This document shows, in pieces, positions 60,416 to 64,000 of a stretch of 64,000 bases of DNA (within the stretch, counting starts at the first letter, position 1; every line of letters starts with the position of its first letter). Both the position numbers and the translations under genes were made by a program. The stretch is from Bog-756 sp963829235 (GTDB taxonomy: Bacteria > Actinomycetota > Acidimicrobiia > Acidimicrobiales > RAAP-2). The notes under the pieces are model-generated. The model worked only from the letters and a program-made list of their open reading frames with translations, made no database searches and was not told where the DNA came from. The stretch spans positions 49,163-113,162 of the forward strand of contig CAWHIF010000010.1 in NCBI GenBank assembly GCA_963829235.1, written 5' to 3'.

Positions 60416-63400
60416 ATGGCCTGGATGCGGATGATGGGAGCGGACTCGGTCGCCTACCACCGCGAGACCATCATCGAGCGCGGCGACGACTTCCCTGGTG
60501 CCGCTCTCGAGTACTACGCCTCGAGAGGTGAGACCCCGCTGCTCTGGGGTGGATCGGGAGCCCAGTCGCTCGGTCTCGTCGGCCCGGTCGACAACCCCTC
60601 CTACGACGCCCTCTACGGACCGGGCGGAGCCTGTGACCCAAAGACTGGGGAACGGCTGGTCAACGCCAGGCGTCCGGGCATGGAGCTGGTCATCGCCGCC
60701 CACAAGTCGGTAGCCGAACTGGGGGTCCTCGGTCGGGCGGAGGACATGCACGCCATCATGGACGCCGAACGGGACGCCACGCTCAACTACCTGGACGAAC
60801 TGACCAAAGGGCGGGGCGGAAGGCGAGGTGTGGCCGCCGTCCCGACGGCGACCACCGGGCTGGTTAACGCCCACGCCCGCCATGCCACCACCAGGGCCGG
60901 TGACCCCGGCCCTCATGACCACGTGCTCATCGCCAACGTGATCGAGATGCTGGACACCAAGGGTGGGACCAAGGCCCCGGACACGACCCTCTGGCGGGAG
61001 CACCTCCATGCCGCCACCATGGTCGGCCGGGTGGCCTCGGCCGCCAAAGCGGTCGAGCTGGGTTACGGCATCGAGGCCGATCCCGGACCATCGGGCAAAC
61101 TCGGGCACTGGAAGATCGCCGGCATCCCCGACAAGGCCCTGGCCGTCCACTCCAAGCGGGCGGCCGAGATCAATGAGGCGGTGGCCGAGAAGGGCTTTGA
61201 CACCTACCAGGCCCGCCAGGTGGCGGCCCGTGAAACTCAGAAGAGCAAACGCCACACCCCGGTCGAGGAGCTGGTGCCGAGATGGCGAGCAGAACTCACC
61301 CACGCCGGCTTCGCACCCGAGCGGTTGGTGGCCGACATCGAGCGGGCCGGCCACGCCTATCAGCGCCAGCACTCGGGGGTCAACATCATCGGCAATCGAT
61401 CGCTGGCCACCTTGGCCACGGACGTCCTCGGACCACGTGGGATCCTCTCGGACCGGAAGGTGTTCTCGAAGCGCGACGTCATCGTGGCCGTGGCCCCATC
61501 GGTTTTCGGCCTCCCTGCCCGTGAGCTGGAGAAGGCCACCGAGCGGGTCCTCCGTGATCCCGACGCCATCCCCCTGGTCGGGGTGCCGAGGGCCTCAGAG
61601 CAGGCCTTTTCCACCGCCCATGTCATTTCCACCGAACTGGCCATCGAGCAGGCTGTGGAACGAGGTGTGGAGAACCTGGGGGCGGCCAGGGTGACACCCG
61701 AGGTGGCATCCGATGCCGTCGCCCGCCAAGGCGCTGTTCTGGGGTCTCCATTGACCCCCGGCCAGCAGGCGGCGGTGATGGGGATCGCCACCTCGGGCCG
61801 GGGGGTGGAGCTGGTCGAGGGTGTGGCTGGATCGGGCAAGACCACGGTCATGGCCGCCGTCCGCGACGCCTTCGAATCGGCCGGCTTCACCGTGGTTGGC
61901 ACCTCGACCTCCGGCCAGGCGGCCCGGACCCTCGGTCGGGAGGCCGGCCTTACCGACTCCCGGACCTTGGCCTCCTTGCGCTGGAGGCTCGAACACGAGC
62001 AGATGCGGCTGACCGAAGGCCACGTCCTGGTGCTCGACGAGGCCGGGATGGCCTCGGACCGGGACATCGCCTTCCTGCTCGAACAGGCCCGGCACGCCCG
62101 ATCGAAGGTGGTCATGGTGGGCGACGACCGCCAACTGGGTGCCGTGTCGGTCGGTGGGTCTATGGGGGCCCTGGTCGAACGCCACGGCGGGATCGTCCAT
62201 GCCCTCGACCAGAACGTCCGCCAGCACAACGAGTCCGAACGGGCAGCGCTGGTTGAACTGCGGGCCGGCGACGTCACCCGGGCCGTCGAGTTCTACCTGG
62301 CCAACCAACGCGTGGTCACGGAGCGAACCCGGGACGAGGCGCTCAACACGCTGGTTGACCAGTGGGCCCGGGACACCCTGGCCGGGAAGGACGCGGCCAT
62401 GTTCGCCTGGCGGCGGGCCAACGTGGCCGAGCTCAACCGCCTGGCCCGGGTGCAGATGACAGCCGAGGGACGACTGTCCGGTCCCGAGCTGGTGGCCCCT
62501 GGGGGAACCGCCTACGCCGCCGGTGACCGGATCGTCACCCTGGCCCCGGCAGCGGAGGGACAGGTCGTCACCTCCGAGCGGGGTGTGGTGACGGCGGTCG
62601 ACCTGGAGGCACAACGTCTGGCCATCGAGACGGAGGACGGCAAGAGGTACTGGTTCGCACAGGAGGCAATCGGGCAATCCAAGCTGGCCCACGGCTACGC
62701 CACCACCGTGCACCGGAGCCAGGGGGCCACCCACGACATCGCCCACGTCTACGAGGACGGAGGAGGGAGGGAGCTGGCCTATGTGGCCGTGAGCAGGGCC
62801 AGGGAGGAGACCCACGTCTACCTGGCTGCCGACGACCTCGACCAGGCCCGAGAGGACCTCTGTCGCAGCTGGGAGACCGAACGACGCTGGAGGTGGGCCA
62901 TCGATACCGGTTCGGTCCAAACCGACACGCCGGGAACGCCATCCACAGAGATCGCATCACTGAGGCAACGGGCACTGAAGGCGGAACGGGACGCCCTGGC
63001 TGCCGCCATCCCCAAGGACATCAACTACCTGCTCCGCCAGGCCGGATACGAACTGAACGCCGCCCAACGGGAGCTGGCCTCGTTGAGGAAGGAACGCGGC
63101 TGGCGGTCGGGCGGCGAGCTGGGTCGAGCCGCCGGCGAACTGGTCTCTGCCAGGCAACGCGCTTTCCAGAACGAGCGGAGCGCCGCGAACAAGGACTATT
63201 CGAGGGCCATCCGCCGTGACGCCCGTCGCTGGGCCCAGGCCGACCTCGACCGGGTGCAGGTCGCCGAAGAGCGGCTGGAGAAGCTGCTCCTCGCCGAAGA
63301 GCGGAAACTGACCGGAAACCTCGATGGAGCCAAGCAGAAGGTCGGGGACATCACTCATGAGATCTCCGAGCGGGAACGGTGGATGACTGACAACCCCAAG

Positions 63401-63589
63401 GCTCTCACCCAGCTGACCGCATTGGAGAAGAAGTGGAGAGAGGTCGAGCACGAGAACGACCATGAACGCTGGAATGTCGAAGGGGAGCTGAATCCCCGGC
63501 CGGTACCGGCTCCCGCAATCGAGCACAGCCGGTCGCAGGACCGCAGCCACAGCATCGACCACGACCGTGACTACGGATTCGGGATGTAG
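60416..63589 (+). CDS. MobF-family relaxase with helicase domain (TraA/TrwC-like)
   Basis: This 1057-residue protein has an N-terminal TrwC relaxase domain. Y33-Y34 lie in LEYYASRGETPLLWGGSGAQ. AAHKSVAELGV follows. H156, H167 and H169 in RHATTRAGDPGPHDHVLIAN form the HUH metal site. The helicase domain has Walker A (VEGVAGSGKTTVMAAV, about 467-482), Walker B (VLVLDEAGMASDRDIAF, about 538-554) and later HRSQGATHDIAHVYEDGG and AYVAVSRAREETHVYL. Residues about 850-1030 are charged coiled coil. It nicks oriT, stays on the 5' end and unwinds the strand for transfer. It is full length for the actinobacterial type. Confidence 0.94.
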   Translation: MAWMRMMGADSVAYHRETIIERGDDFPGAALEYYASRGETPLLWGGSGAQSLGLVGPVDNPSYDALYGPGGACDPKTGERLVNARRPGMELVIAAHKSVAELGVLGRAEDMHAIMDAERDATLNYLDELTKGRGGRRGVAAVPTATTGLVNAHARHATTRAGDPGPHDHVLIANVIEMLDTKGGTKAPDTTLWREHLHAATMVGRVASAAKAVELGYGIEADPGPSGKLGHWKIAGIPDKALAVHSKRAAEINEAVAEKGFDTYQARQVAARETQKSKRHTPVEELVPRWRAELTHAGFAPERLVADIERAGHAYQRQHSGVNIIGNRSLATLATDVLGPRGILSDRKVFSKRDVIVAVAPSVFGLPARELEKATERVLRDPDAIPLVGVPRASEQAFSTAHVISTELAIEQAVERGVENLGAARVTPEVASDAVARQGAVLGSPLTPGQQAAVMGIATSGRGVELVEGVAGSGKTTVMAAVRDAFESAGFTVVGTSTSGQAARTLGREAGLTDSRTLASLRWRLEHEQMRLTEGHVLVLDEAGMASDRDIAFLLEQARHARSKVVMVGDDRQLGAVSVGGSMGALVERHGGIVHALDQNVRQHNESERAALVELRAGDVTRAVEFYLANQRVVTERTRDEALNTLVDQWARDTLAGKDAAMFAWRRANVAELNRLARVQMTAEGRLSGPELVAPGGTAYAAGDRIVTLAPAAEGQVVTSERGVVTAVDLEAQRLAIETEDGKRYWFAQEAIGQSKLAHGYATTVHRSQGATHDIAHVYEDGGGRELAYVAVSRAREETHVYLAADDLDQAREDLCRSWETERRWRWAIDTGSVQTDTPGTPSTEIASLRQRALKAERDALAAAIPKDINYLLRQAGYELNAAQRELASLRKERGWRSGGELGRAAGELVSARQRAFQNERSAANKDYSRAIRRDARRWAQADLDRVQVAEERLEKLLLAEERKLTGNLDGAKQKVGDITHEISERERWMTDNPKALTQLTALEKKWREVEHENDHERWNVEGELNPRPVPAPAIEHSRSQDRSHSIDHDRDYGFGM

Positions 63590-64000
63590 CTCGCTTCAGC
63601 TGTGGGTGACAGTGGTCCAGCCGACCGACGAAGTCCGTCGGACTACATCCAGAATTGTGGCGCTATCCGGCTTGGAGACGAGGATCAACATCGAGAGTGC
63701 TCGCCGGACACCGGCCCCCGTCTTGGCCGCCGCCAGATCGGAAGTCGTCCGTTCTCAGGCACGATCACTGCAGCGCCAACTTCCGCACCGTGTTGTTCGA
63801 TGGCGTTAGGTACTTGTTGATGATCGTGCACCCGGAGATTCCTTGAGTTCTGTTTGAAATCTCCTTGACTTCGAACCAGCAAAAGCAGAAGTTTGCTCTC
63901 AGGCGAATCACGACGGAGGGCAGCCACGTGACTACTGATAGTGAGTATTGGGCCTGTTCGACCACGGCGGAGGAGGGCACTCCGAGTACTCACCGGAGTC
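63590..64000 (+). other. Intergenic region at the window edge, no gene recognised
   Basis: 411 bp after the relaxase. Short frames on both strands show no start signal or family resemblance. The part at about 63800-63950 is richer in A and T than the surrounding sequence. The next gene of the element is probably cut off by the window edge. Confidence 0.4.

Larger units (their letters stand above)
58028..64000 (+). mobile_element. Left end of an integrative conjugative/mobilizable element in tRNA-Val
   Basis: From tRNA-Val to beyond the right edge: integrase, excisionase-like gene, repeat-rich region, MobF relaxase-helicase. The gene set and order match actinobacterial integrated plasmids. 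The right end, attR and any transfer genes are outside the window, so it could be conjugative or only mobilizable. Confidence 0.85.

Noticed and set aside
63685..63993. 102-residue minus-strand frame at the right edge
   Set aside because: No recognisable domain or start signal, and competing frames overlap it.

Overview
The window is high-GC actinobacterial DNA. The best lineage guess is class Acidimicrobiia. This rests on the housekeeping gene order, a BldD homologue, an F420-type LLM oxidoreductase, several conserved hypotheticals that look typical of that class, and a secreted protein built from GYWEVASDGG-type repeats. No rRNA or marker search could be run, so the lineage is an inference. 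Many starts sit 6-8 nt behind a TANNNT hexamer with no Shine-Dalgarno, which suggests frequent leaderless transcription.

Layout. (1) 0-4 kb: end of a family 2 glycosyltransferase, two family 4 glycosyltransferases and a degenerate PAP2 protein (envelope glycan functions). (2) 4-27.5 kb: a dense chromosomal core. It runs DtxR-type regulator, CIRCE-hrcA-dnaJ-rsmE, bldD-like, a small HTH gene, HIT, phoH-ybeY-CNNM transporter-era (translationally coupled), dinG and TauE on the opposite strand, uppS-small membrane protein-recO-hemW-glyS, ppdK, and dnaG-rpoD. (3) 27.5-33 kb: tRNA-Asn, then small orphan genes, a lipase-like hydrolase, a solute-binding lipoprotein, a standalone HIRAN protein and a CAT-anticodon tRNA (probably tRNA-Ile2). 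(4) 33-38 kb: a small island with a ClC channel, a two-repeat secreted protein and a lipoprotein. It ends at an imperfect copy of the tRNA 3' half, next to a truncated membrane gene. (5) 38-45 kb: a surface/polysaccharide region of lower GC, with a YfhO-type membrane protein, an acyltransferase, and a secreted pentapeptide-repeat plus glycoside-hydrolase protein. That last gene is split by a one-base deletion inside an 18-bp repeat linker. (6) 45-58 kb: a PadR regulator with a membrane protein, an LLM oxidoreductase / NTF2 / aldehyde dehydrogenase locus with a second frameshifted gene, two tandem acyltransferase-SGNH proteins, a lipoprotein and an inositol-monophosphatase-like enzyme. (7) 58-64 kb: the left end of an integrative conjugative or mobilizable element in tRNA-Val(TAC), with tyrosine integrase, excisionase-like HTH protein, a repeat-rich intergenic region and a MobF/TraA relaxase-helicase. 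It continues past the window.

The most notable observations are the frameshifted repeat linker joining the pentapeptide and hydrolase domains, the two tRNA-associated insertions, the CGTCACCC repeat cluster ahead of the relaxase, the c-di-GMP signature of the BldD homologue and the altered metal site of the DtxR-type regulator. Two independent one-base deletions in otherwise intact genes mean that sequencing or assembly error must be excluded before either is treated as biology.
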